7,885 bases of DNA from DAOTVY01 sp041082245 (GCA_041082245.1 JBDOIE010000168.1:1-7885), one strand, 5' to 3'; shown: positions 1-6,960, counted from the stretch's first letter. Numbers and translations: made by a program. The notes: generated from the letters alone by a model not told the origin.

Positions 1-2580
1 TATGCGCTCTTCAGCCAGGGAGCCCCCTGGGACGGCCTCACCAGCGTCCCCGCCGGCTTCGCCGACGGGGTCGACAACGATACCACCTACAGCGCCGGGG
101 CCGGCCTTGTGCTCACCGGTACGGTCTTTAGCGCCGACACGGCCTACCTGCAGCGGCGGGTGGGAGATGCCTGCGCTCCCGGCTACGCCATCCGCCAGGT
201 GAACGCCGACGGGAGCGTCCTCTGCGAGCCGACCGGAGGGGGCGGCGACATCACCGCCGTCTACGCCGGACCCGGCCTCACCGGCGGGGGTACGAGCGGC
301 GACGTGACGCTGGAAGCCGCCTTTGCCGGCAGCGGCAGCGCCGACACGGTGGCCCGCTCGGACCACCACCACTGGGGCCAGACCTGGTCGGGTAGCGGCA
401 CAGGGCTGACGCTCCAGGGGGGCACCACAGGACTGTCCGCCGGCGGGAGCAACATCGGTGTGTACGGCCAGAGCCATAGCACCACCGGAACCGGCGTTTT
501 CGGCTTTGCCGACGCCTCCAGCGGTATGACCTATGGCGTAGTCGGAGAGAGCGACAGCACGGGCGGCCGCGGCGTGGTCGGCCGTGTCACCGCCACCAGC
601 GGCACAACGTATGGCGTGGTCGGCGAGAGCAGCAGCACGGATGGCCGCGGCGTGGCTGGCGAAGCCCTGGCCACCAGCGGTACCACCTACGGCGTGGCCG
701 GTCAGAGCCACAGCACCGACGGCCGCGGCGTGGCCGGCTACGCCTCCGCCCCGAGCGGCATCACCTACGGCGTGTACGGCTGGAGCGACAGCACCGACGG
801 CCGCGGCGTGTACGGCGGCACCACCGCCACCACGGGCGTAACCTATGGCGTGCTCGGCGAGAGCAGTAGCACCGACGGCCGCGGCGTAGCTGGGTATGCC
901 TCCGCCTCCAGTGGCAGCACCTACGGCGTATACGGGCGCTCGGAATCCGCTGAAGGCACCGGCGTCTATGGACTCGGCCGCTACGGCGTCCTGGGCCAGA
1001 CCGACGGCGCCGATGGCTACGGCGTGGTTGGTTGGGCCACCGCCACCGGTGGCCCCACGATCGGCGTGTACGGCGAGACCGACAGCAGCGAAGGCTCAGG
1101 GGTGTTTGGCTCGGCCGACGCTGGAAGCGGCACCACCTACGGCGTGTACGGCCGGAGCAGCAGCACCGAAGGCCGTGGCGTATACGGCTATGCCAATGCC
1201 CAAAACGGCGCCACGTACGGCGTATACGGCCGGAGCGATAGCACCTGGGGCTCCGGCGTATACGGCATCGCCCCCCTCTACGGCATATACGGCCAGAGTG
1301 ACAGCGCCGGAGGACGGGGGGTGTTCGGCCTGGCCACCTCCTCCAGTGGCACCACCTACGGCGTGCAGGGCCGCAGCGATAGCACCGACGGCCGGGGCGT
1401 GTTCGGCCTGGCGACCGCCACCAGCGGCACCACCTACGGTGTCTACGGCTGGAGCATGAGCAGCAACGGGTACGGCGTCTACGGCCGCAGCGACGGCAGC
1501 GCCGGCTACGGGGTCTACGGCTACAACCCCCAGGGCATCGCGGTGTATGGTGTAGGACCGAACGCCGTCGTGGGTCAGTCTTCCAGCCCCGGCTACGCCG
1601 CCATCTACGGCCGAAACCTGGCCACGACCGGCAGCGGCATGGGCGTGTACGGCCGCAACGATAGCACGGAGGGCCAGGGCGTCCGCGGGTTTGCCGCTGC
1701 TACCAGCGGCTACGTGGCCGGCGTCGCGGGCGAAAGCGCGAGCACCGACGGCTACGGTGTGTACGGCCTGGCTACGGCGACCAGCGGCAGCGCCGTAGGC
1801 GTGGCGGCCCGCACCTACAGCACCGCAGGCTACGGCGTGTGGGCCTGGGCCAGCGCAACCACCGGCACCACCTATGGCGTGTACAGCCGCATTAGCAGCC
1901 CCGACGGTTCGGGCGTGTTCGGCTGGGCTCTGTCCACCAGCGGCATCGGCACCGGCCTGTACGGCCGCAGCGAGAGCACCACTGGCCGTGGCGTGATCGG
2001 CTACGCTCCGGATAGCGGGGCTGGAAGCGGACCGGGCTACGCCGGCTACTTCTGGGGGGATGTCCATGTCCAGGGCACACTCAGCAAAGCGGCCGGCGCC
2101 TTCAAGATCGACCACCCCCTCGACCCGGCGAACAAGTACCTCAACCACTCCTTTGTCGAATCGCCCGACATGATGAACATCTATAACGGCAACGTGACGT
2201 TGAACGAAAACGGCGAGGCCTGGGTGCAACTGCCCGAATGGTTCGAAGCCCTCAACCGGGACTTTCGCTACCAGCTGACCCCCATCGGCGCGCCTATGCC
2301 CAACCTCTACATCGCCCAGGAGATCCAGGGCAACCGCTTCAAGATCGCCGGCGGCATCCCGGGCAAGAAGGTCTCCTGGCAGGTGACCGGCATCCGCCAC
2401 GATCCCTTTGCCGAACGGAACCGCATTCCGGTGGAGGAGGAGAAACCCGCCCCTGAACGGGGCACCTACCTCTATCCGGAGGGCTATGGCCAGCCGAAGG
2501 AGAGGGGCCTGGACTACCGGCGCAACGCCGAACTCCTCCGGGAACCGCCCGAAGTGCCTGCCCCCCAGGGGAACGAGTAG
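1..2580 (+). CDS. Glycine-rich YGVYG-repeat surface protein, 3' part (5' end outside window)
   Basis: The frame is open from base 1 to the TAG at 2578-2580 (859 residues visible), so the internal GTG at 109 is not the start. Residues 1-80 form a module with WDGLTSVPAGFADGVDNDTTY, AYLQRRV (48-54) and two Cys (58, 75). A linker follows with GPGLTGGGTSGDVTL and ARSDHHHWGQ (118-127). Residues 151-684 are about 19 copies of a 26-residue repeat, consensus TYGVYGRSDSTDGRGVYGYA-TATSGT. Residues 685-859 are a non-repetitive C-terminal domain with KIDHPLDPANKYL, LPEWFEALNRDFRYQLTPIG, NRFKIAGG and VSWQVTGI, ending in a charged Pro/Glu-rich tail. From memory this tail recurs in large uncharacterised proteins of Chloroflexota and some other bacteria. 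Function is unknown. The regular Gly/Tyr/Ser repeat suggests an extended beta-rich extracellular fibre or adhesin. The N-terminal signal lies outside the window. Reading frame is certain; biochemical role is not. Confidence 0.9.
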   Translation, partial: YALFSQGAPWDGLTSVPAGFADGVDNDTTYSAGAGLVLTGTVFSADTAYLQRRVGDACAPGYAIRQVNADGSVLCEPTGGGGDITAVYAGPGLTGGGTSGDVTLEAAFAGSGSADTVARSDHHHWGQTWSGSGTGLTLQGGTTGLSAGGSNIGVYGQSHSTTGTGVFGFADASSGMTYGVVGESDSTGGRGVVGRVTATSGTTYGVVGESSSTDGRGVAGEALATSGTTYGVAGQSHSTDGRGVAGYASAPSGITYGVYGWSDSTDGRGVYGGTTATTGVTYGVLGESSSTDGRGVAGYASASSGSTYGVYGRSESAEGTGVYGLGRYGVLGQTDGADGYGVVGWATATGGPTIGVYGETDSSEGSGVFGSADAGSGTTYGVYGRSSSTEGRGVYGYANAQNGATYGVYGRSDSTWGSGVYGIAPLYGIYGQSDSAGGRGVFGLATSSSGTTYGVQGRSDSTDGRGVFGLATATSGTTYGVYGWSMSSNGYGVYGRSDGSAGYGVYGYNPQGIAVYGVGPNAVVGQSSSPGYAAIYGRNLATTGSGMGVYGRNDSTEGQGVRGFAAATSGYVAGVAGESASTDGYGVYGLATATSGSAVGVAARTYSTAGYGVWAWASATTGTTYGVYSRISSPDGSGVFGWALSTSGIGTGLYGRSESTTGRGVIGYAPDSGAGSGPGYAGYFWGDVHVQGTLSKAAGAFKIDHPLDPANKYLNHSFVESPDMMNIYNGNVTLNENGEAWVQLPEWFEALNRDFRYQLTPIGAPMPNLYIAQEIQGNRFKIAGGIPGKKVSWQVTGIRHDPFAERNRIPVEEEKPAPERGTYLYPEGYGQPKERGLDYRRNAELLREPPEVPAPQGNE
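451..2052 (+). repeat. Tandem 78-bp coding repeats (about 19 units, 26 residues each)
   Basis: Units begin near TYGVYG and end near ATSGT. Clear full-length units include those starting at residues 177, 203, 229, 255 and 281, spaced exactly 26 residues apart. Several units share the DNA core agcaccgacggccgcggcgt, for example near 711, 789 and 870. Others have diverged at third positions, so this is an old array with selection on the protein rather than a fresh DNA amplification. Two units are shortened to about 20-21 residues (ending YGLG and YGIAP), and the stretch around 1480-1650 is irregular. Confidence 0.9.
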
Positions 2581-2585
2581 AGGGG

Positions 2586-2904
2586 GTGCGCCAACGAAAG
2601 CGCGAACCGCGACCCTGCTCGTCATCGTCGCACTGCTGCTGGCACGCAGCGGGGCCTGGGCCCAATCCGGCAGGCGGCCGGGGTATGGCGGGGTGGGCGG
2701 GGCAGGTGAAGGCAAGGCCTTCGCCTACCCCGCGGGCGGGCAGGACCCCCTGACCAGCGTAACGTGGCAGGTGCGGGGCATCATCCGCGGCGGGAGCACC
2801 GCCTGGCCAGCCCACTCAGCCCAAACGGCACGGGCACGTCCTGCTGCTGCGCCTACCTGCCCTGCGTGATGCGGAACTCCTGGCGGCAGGGAGAATCGCG
2901 GTGA
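2586..2904 (+). pseudogene. Decayed secreted-protein gene: signal peptide, palindrome, YLPCVMRN tail
   Basis: Immediately after the upstream stop, GTG at 2586 opens RQRKR, a positively charged start. The hydrophobic core ATLLVIVALLLARSGAWAQS (2609-2668) lies in another frame, so an indel near 2604-2611 separates the start from the signal peptide. That frame has no plausible start codon of its own after 2580. The signal-peptide frame continues through a hairpin palindrome (2699-2731) and a short TSVTWQVRGIIRGG stretch (2756-2797) to a stop at 2867-2869. A second frame then reads YLPCVMRNSW (2854-2883) before a TGA at 2902. Similar YLPxV-R-N tails end many Chloroflexota secreted proteins (recollection). 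The reading is a short secreted-protein gene that lost its frame and much of its body. A sequencing error at the indel would restore only the start, not the tail frame. A non-coding explanation is possible for the 3' half. Confidence 0.45.
2699..2731. repeat. REP-like palindrome, copy A
   Basis: Arms 2699-2713 and 2717-2731 are complementary at 13 of 15 positions around the loop aag. The core is gaaggc-aag-gccttc. It lies just after the signal-peptide remnant and shares core, loop and part of its arms with the palindrome at 3809-3851. Confidence 0.7.
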
Positions 2905-3203
2905 GGGGCAAGGCCGGACGGTCCGGCGTCCCGCAAGGAGGAGCAGGTCGGCCGGGACGGACCCCGAGAGAATGACCTGGCAACGCCGATGGCGCCAACC
3001 ACGACCTCGCCTATGCATGCCTGGCTGCCGGGAGGGTCTTCCTGCCGGTGTTGCGGAAACTAGGTCCCCAGGCAAACCGGGCAACCATTCGTATGGCAAC
3101 CGGCTGCGGACGAACTCGGTGCTCCAGGACGTCGGATCCTGTGGACCCGCCGGACTGGCTCCAGCGGCGGTATGGCCGGATAGTTCCGCCAAGGGGGAAT
3201 CTC
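2905..3203. other. Intergenic stretch, no supportable gene
   Basis: About 300 bp between the decayed gene and the SHOCT ORF. Open frames here on both strands have no recognisable domain and mutually overlap, as expected in GC-rich DNA. A small perfect inverted repeat, gccggac-g-gtccggc, sits near 2913-2927. I see no convincing promoter, though the promoter of the SHOCT gene should lie here if that gene is expressed. Confidence 0.4.
3191..3197 (+). promoter_or_regulatory. Ribosome binding site deciding the SHOCT ORF start
   Basis: The purine run aaggggg lies 6 bases before ATG 3204. It is the reason for preferring this start over the in-frame ATG at 3048. Confidence 0.5.
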
Positions 3204-3458
3204 ATGCCGCCTAAGGGGGTCCAGAAAGGGCGGAAGCAGGGCGCGACAGGGGTCCCCAACTGCTGGGAAGGCGGGCCGGCGGCCGGCCGGCCTTCGTCTG
3301 AACGGGCCGAGTGGTTCGACGCAAGGCTGCGGGAGCTCCAGAAGCTGTTCGCAGCCGGACTGATCAGCGCCCAGGAATACGCCGCGTTGAGAACAGAGGC
3401 GCTTGCGGAGTCGGAAAATCCCCCGTCGCTCGCAGGAGATGAGGAACCGGACCGTTAA
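3204..3458 (+). CDS. Small SHOCT-domain protein (84 residues)
   Basis: The ATG at 3204 is chosen because aaggggg (3191-3197) is a good ribosome binding site about 6 bases upstream. The frame is open to an upstream ATG at 3048, but that extension has no recognisable sequence. Residues 41-69 (RLRELQKLFAAGLISAQEY and onward) match the SHOCT pattern: an amphipathic helix, then aGLIs, then EY, then a second helix. SHOCT is a short C-terminal oligomerisation or binding module usually appended to other domains. Here the N-terminal 35 residues are basic and Gly/Pro-rich with no domain, membrane segment or signal peptide, and a 29-bp palindrome encodes residues 22-31. The protein could be a real small ORF or the surviving tail of a larger gene. 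Family assignment of the C-terminus is fairly safe; function is unknown. Confidence 0.6.
   Translation: MPPKGVQKGRKQGATGVPNCWEGGPAAGRPSSERAEWFDARLRELQKLFAAGLISAQEYAALRTEALAESENPPSLAGDEEPDR
3267..3295. repeat. GC palindrome inside the SHOCT ORF
   Basis: Arms 3267-3280 and 3282-3295 pair at 13 of 14 positions around a single central G. The ends are gaaggc and gccttc, the same hexamers that form the core of the palindromes at 2699 and 3809. It encodes the linker EGGPAAGRP. Confidence 0.6.
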
Positions 3459-3808
3459 AGGCGAGGAACCCACAAAGCACTTTCCGACTGGAGTGTAGCT
3501 CCCTGGCGATCCGGACCCGGGGCGGGCCGGTTTGTCCGCTGCTCTCGCTTTTCTGTCCTACCCCTTTCCTCACTGCAGGGTACCGCCCTGCCCCGCCTCG
3601 TTTCTTCCGAGGCTTGGCCCGTGATGCCCGTGCCTGCGGGCTGGCTCCGCTATTGTACTGGAGCGAGGTGTGCGAAAAGCGCGCGAGGACGTGGGATGCG
3701 GGGCAGGGCCTTCCTGTTTTCCAACGGAGAAGCCGAACGTCGACGGATCGGGCTCCCGGGCGTGCCGCGTAGAGGCCATGCGAGGGGCCCGCCGGATACG
3801 GTGGCCGG

Positions 3809-3851
3809 CTTTGGGGGTGGGCGAAGGCAAGGCCTTCGCCCACTCCCAAAG
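3809..3851. repeat. REP-like palindrome, copy B (20-bp arms)
   Basis: Arms 3809-3828 and 3832-3851 pair at 19 of 20 positions around loop aag. The central part, gcgaaggcaaggccttcgcc, recurs almost unchanged at 2706-2725. This is the strongest hairpin in the window. Confidence 0.85.
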
Positions 3852-3929
3852 AGCCAAACTTCGTTCCTCAGGGCACTATGCAGCCGGCGTTGCTGGCTGG
3901 CCCATCCGGCGGTCGGGTAGGCCGCGCCT

Positions 3930-3955
3930 AGGGGACGAGGCGGAGCCTCGCCCCT
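3930..3955. repeat. GC-rich hairpin palindrome
   Basis: Left arm 3930-3941 and right arm 3945-3955 form 11 pairs with one bulged A (3935) and loop gga. The plan resembles the palindromes with gaaggc cores (a gag/gcctcg core and a 3-base loop), but the sequence differs. It lies about 100 bp downstream of the regulator's stop codon and might help 3' end formation. Confidence 0.6.
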
Positions 3956-4056
3956 GTATCGAGACCCCCCAAAGCGCCGATCGCTTCGGGTGAAGATCGA
4001 CCGACGTCCCGGCCCTCTGCTGGAACACAGGAAAGCCCTGGGCAAGCGGTGAGCAG

Positions 4057-6915
4057 CTAGGGGGAGCAGGGTCCCAGGGCATAGGCTACGACTTGTTCCA
4101 GGGTCATCGTTCCGCCGCTGGCCCAGGCTGCGGCAAAGTGGGCCGCACCCAGCTGTTGACGCAGAGCAACGATCCGGCGCTCCGCATCTTCTTGCTGCGC
4201 AGCCGTCATAGGATAACCCATTTCTTGCCGCAGCACCTGGTTGGCGGCGTAGAGCCGCACACTGCGCACGGCCTGGCCCCGGAGCGCGGCTACTTCCGCC
4301 AGAGCGGGAAGCACAGTCACCACGCCCTTCCGGTCGCCCAGCGACTGCCGGAGGCGCAGGCTTTCAAGAAAATACTTTTCAGCGCCGCGATAGTCCCCGC
4401 GTTCCAGCTCCAGGTTCCCCAGATTCACCAGCGAAGCAGCTACCCCCAGCTGGTCTCCCTGGCTCCGCTTGAAGGCCAGGCTTTCCTCCAGCAGTGCCGC
4501 CGCCTGGTTGTACTCGCGCAGGTGTCTGAGCACGATGGCGAGGTTGTTCAGCATCCGGGAGAGGGACGTAGTCATCGTACCGCCGCTGGTCTCCCGCTCG
4601 ATGGCGATGGCTTCCTCCAGCAGCAGCCTGGCATGCTCGTACTTTCCCCGCCGGCCGGCCAATGTCGCCAGCGAGTGAAGGCTCTCGCTGACGAGTGCCG
4701 GGTCTTCCTCCCGCCGGGCCAGCGCGATCCCTTCCTCGTAGTCCTTTTCGGCGACCTGGTATTCTCCTTGCAGCTGGGCGAACCAGCCGGCCGAGTTCAG
4801 GAGGTGGACCTGTACTTTGGTGGGCAGGCAATCGCGTCGCAAGAGCGCCCGTTCCACCCACGAACGTCCCTCACTGAGGCGACCACTGGTTTCCCAGAAC
4901 GGAAAGGCGTCCTCGGCCAGTTTGGCCCCGGTTTGCACGCGTGCGGTGTCAGCCCGAGCGTCCAGTGCCCATTGCAGTGCGGCCCGCAGATTGTCCACCT
5001 CGGCGTTCAGCTGCTTCAGCCACAGGCTTTGCCGTGCGCTATTCCATTCCTGGTGGGCCGATTCAGCCATCGTGGCGTAGTAGGTCAAATAGCGAAGCCT
5101 CGCATCTTGCTGCCCCTCCCAGTGCTCCAGCCGCTCCAGAGCATACTCACGGACCGGAGGCAGCATGGTGAAACGCACTTCCCCTTCCTGGATGACGCGC
5201 TGGATCAGGCTGTGGTCCACCAGCACGGCCAGGCCACGGGCCACGTCCCCCGTACAGGGGACAGCACAGACTGCTTCGGCAGCCGCGAGCGTGCATCCAC
5301 CGGCAAAGAGGGAGAGCAGAGCAAAGAGGGTTTGTTCCCGTTCTCCAAGCAGCTCGTAACTCCAATCGATGGCCTGCCGCAGCGTCCGGTGCCGCACCGG
5401 TCGGTCCCGGGGGCCGCCGCGTGCCAGAGACATCCAGGGTTTCAGGAGTTGCCGCAGCCTCGTGGGCGAGTGGCTTCGGATATGGGTCGCCACAAGCTCG
5501 ATGGCTAGCGGAAGCCCTCCCAGGCAGCGGCAAATTTCCGCCACCGCCGCCCGGTCCTGAGCGTTTGGGACAAAGTCCGGCTGCTGGGCACGGGCGCGGT
5601 CGACAAAGAGCTCCAGCGCGGCGTTCCCCGGCTCGCTACCGGAGGGATCGGGTAGCGGCAACGGCTGTACCGGGAATACGTGTTCGCCATAGAGGCGCAA
5701 GGGTACCCTGCTGGTGACGAGCACGCGCAGGTTGGGCACAGAGGCCAGGAGCTCGCTGACCTGCACGGCAGCACCGAGCACGTGCTCGAAATTGTCGAGC
5801 AGCAGCAGCATATGTCGGTGACACAGTGTTTCTTGGAGGGTCGTCCCGAGGGGCCGCCCCCCTCTTGCCCTGACCTGAAGTACCTGCGCAATCGTCGGCA
5901 GGACCAGGTCCTCTGCACCGAGCGGCGACAGATCCACAAAGAAGATGCCGTCGGGAAAGGTGCGCGACTGCTGCGGCAGGAAACGCGCGGCTGCTTCCAG
6001 GGCCAGGCGGGTTTTACCGACGCCGGGCGGCCCGACGAGCGTGAGCAGCCGCACCGGGGACTTGTCGGGGAAAAGCAGGTCCACCAGCATCGCGATTTCG
6101 GCTTCCCGCCCGATGAAACGGTTGACCGGCGCCGGGAGGTTGTGCGGACACTGTATCCGACGCACCGGACGGACAGGCTCACGCCCTGCCTCCCCGCCCA
6201 GGGCCGCGTTGTGCAGGATCGCTTCGTAGAGCGCGCGGGTCTCCGGCATAGAGGTCAGGCCCAGTTCTTCTTGCAAGAGGCGGCGGAAATCCTGGTAGAG
6301 CTGCAGCGCTCCGGGCCGGTCGCCGGCCTGGTAGCGCAGGCGCATCAATTCACGGAGGATGTCTTCCCGCAGGGGGTCCTGGCGCAGCAGTTGTTCGGCA
6401 TAACCGATCGCATGGCCCAGATCGCCGCGCTCACGACACTGCACGACAAGGCGGTTCAAATCCTCCAGGTACAAGGAGTGCAGGCGTTCGCGCTCGATGC
6501 GCACGCAATCGTCATAGACCTCCGGCAGGAGGTCCCCGCCGTACAGGGCCACCGCACGCGCCAGGTACTCCGGGTAAAGGCTCAAGCGCTCGAACTCGGC
6601 CACGTCCAGCCAGTAGTCGGCGGCCGGATTCCACTGGATCGTGCCGGCCTGACGGAGCAACCACGGGGGGCGCCCAGGGGCTGGCGCAGGCAGCGCCCGC
6701 TCGAGGTCGTAAAGGTGCCGACGCAGTTTGGACCTGGCAGTCCCCTCGGGGTCGTCGGGCCAGAGAAGATAGGCGAGCGTGGAACGGGGTATCGGGCCGG
6801 CGCGGTTCAGCAGCAAGCAAGCCCACAGGGGCAACGTCTTGGGCAAGCCGCGAAAGGGCAGAGGATGGTCATCCTGATAAAGCCGGAGGTGACCCAGGAG
6901 GTGGATATACAGCAT
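4057..6915 (-). CDS. BTAD/winged-helix regulator with NB-ARC-type NTPase and TPRs (SARP/AfsR-like)
   Basis: An intact 952-residue cytoplasmic regulator. Residues 1-95 form an OmpR-type winged helix; LWPDDPEGTARSKLRRHLYD is the usual recognition-helix region. Residues 98-235 are the bacterial transcriptional activation domain (BTAD). An STAND/NB-ARC NTPase follows: Walker A GPPGVGKTR (295-303), Walker B LLLLDNFEHV (370-379), VLVTSR (398-403), GGLPLAIEL (466-474) and the distal winged helix RFTMLPPVREYALERL (581-596). About five tetratricopeptide repeats occupy 703-900, and a GGTMTLEQVVAYAL tail closes the protein. Family members keep the DNA-binding part inactive until a signal binds the TPR/NTPase part and ATP drives oligomerisation; the signal here is unknown. 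The ATG at 6915 has gggaggt 8 bases upstream. Length and motifs match a complete AfsR-type protein. The target genes cannot be read from the window. Its 5' leader shows alternative pairings. Confidence 0.93.
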   Translation of the reverse strand: MLYIHLLGHLRLYQDDHPLPFRGLPKTLPLWACLLLNRAGPIPRSTLAYLLWPDDPEGTARSKLRRHLYDLERALPAPAPGRPPWLLRQAGTIQWNPAADYWLDVAEFERLSLYPEYLARAVALYGGDLLPEVYDDCVRIERERLHSLYLEDLNRLVVQCRERGDLGHAIGYAEQLLRQDPLREDILRELMRLRYQAGDRPGALQLYQDFRRLLQEELGLTSMPETRALYEAILHNAALGGEAGREPVRPVRRIQCPHNLPAPVNRFIGREAEIAMLVDLLFPDKSPVRLLTLVGPPGVGKTRLALEAAARFLPQQSRTFPDGIFFVDLSPLGAEDLVLPTIAQVLQVRARGGRPLGTTLQETLCHRHMLLLLDNFEHVLGAAVQVSELLASVPNLRVLVTSRVPLRLYGEHVFPVQPLPLPDPSGSEPGNAALELFVDRARAQQPDFVPNAQDRAAVAEICRCLGGLPLAIELVATHIRSHSPTRLRQLLKPWMSLARGGPRDRPVRHRTLRQAIDWSYELLGEREQTLFALLSLFAGGCTLAAAEAVCAVPCTGDVARGLAVLVDHSLIQRVIQEGEVRFTMLPPVREYALERLEHWEGQQDARLRYLTYYATMAESAHQEWNSARQSLWLKQLNAEVDNLRAALQWALDARADTARVQTGAKLAEDAFPFWETSGRLSEGRSWVERALLRRDCLPTKVQVHLLNSAGWFAQLQGEYQVAEKDYEEGIALARREEDPALVSESLHSLATLAGRRGKYEHARLLLEEAIAIERETSGGTMTTSLSRMLNNLAIVLRHLREYNQAAALLEESLAFKRSQGDQLGVAASLVNLGNLELERGDYRGAEKYFLESLRLRQSLGDRKGVVTVLPALAEVAALRGQAVRSVRLYAANQVLRQEMGYPMTAAQQEDAERRIVALRQQLGAAHFAAAWASGGTMTLEQVVAYALGPCSP

Positions 6916-6921
6916 ACTATC

Positions 6922-6960
6922 CTACCTCCCTATAGGATGGCCCCTTCTCTTGTTTGTCAT
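6922..6960 (-). CDS. Possible 12-codon leader ORF upstream of the BTAD regulator
   Basis: The ATG at 6960-6958 opens MTNKRRGHPIGR, ending at TAG 6924-6922, six bases before the regulator's ATG. The peptide has one Lys and three Arg in 12 residues. Its coding sequence spans S2 of the candidate switch, and its stop codon lies inside the SD segment S3, so a ribosome on it would alter the pairings. There is no clear ribosome binding site before the ATG (only agg at two bases), so translation is uncertain and the ORF may be fortuitous. Confidence 0.2.
   Translation of the reverse strand: MTNKRRGHPIGR
6924..6930 (-). promoter_or_regulatory. Ribosome binding site of the BTAD regulator
   Basis: On the minus strand gggaggt precedes the ATG by 8 bases and supports the start at 6915. 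Its GGAGGT can pair with ACCTCC in codons 6-7 (6897-6902), so access to it may be structure-dependent. Confidence 0.75.

Larger units (their letters stand above)
3459..4056. other. Gene-free spacer between convergent genes
   Basis: About 600 bp between the SHOCT ORF stop and the 3' end of the minus-strand regulator. Every open frame (for example 3364-3849 minus, 3650-4045 minus, 3670-3993 plus) lacks recognisable domains, and several overlap each other on opposite strands. The supportable contents are two hairpin palindromes (3809-3851, 3930-3955) and a weaker bulged hairpin at 3976-3997. Either palindrome could end transcription from both sides, but no U-run follows them, so a classic intrinsic terminator is not shown. 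Confidence 0.5.

Noticed and set aside
1096..2715. 539-residue minus-strand ORF opposite the repeat protein
   Set aside because: It is rich in Ala/Val/Gly/His and simply mirrors the tandem repeat through GC-rich codons, with no domain. The plus-strand frame has recognised, conserved segments over the same bases.
2408..2869. 153-residue plus-strand ORF starting at ATG 2408 that contains the signal-peptide core
   Set aside because: The start lies inside the upstream gene in a shadow frame. The signal-peptide core must be at an N-terminus, so a real gene would begin near 2586.
3364..3849. 161-residue minus-strand ORF in the gene-free spacer
   Set aside because: It overlaps the SHOCT ORF, runs through the palindrome copy B, is full of Arg/Pro/Ser and has no recognisable domain.
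3976..3997. Bulged hairpin cgatcgcttc-gggt-gaagatcg as terminator
   Set aside because: Eight pairs with a two-base bulge and no U-run; too weak to call.
4093..5508. 471-residue plus-strand ORF opposite the regulator
   Set aside because: Antisense shadow of the TPR/NTPase coding sequence, without domain or conserved motif.
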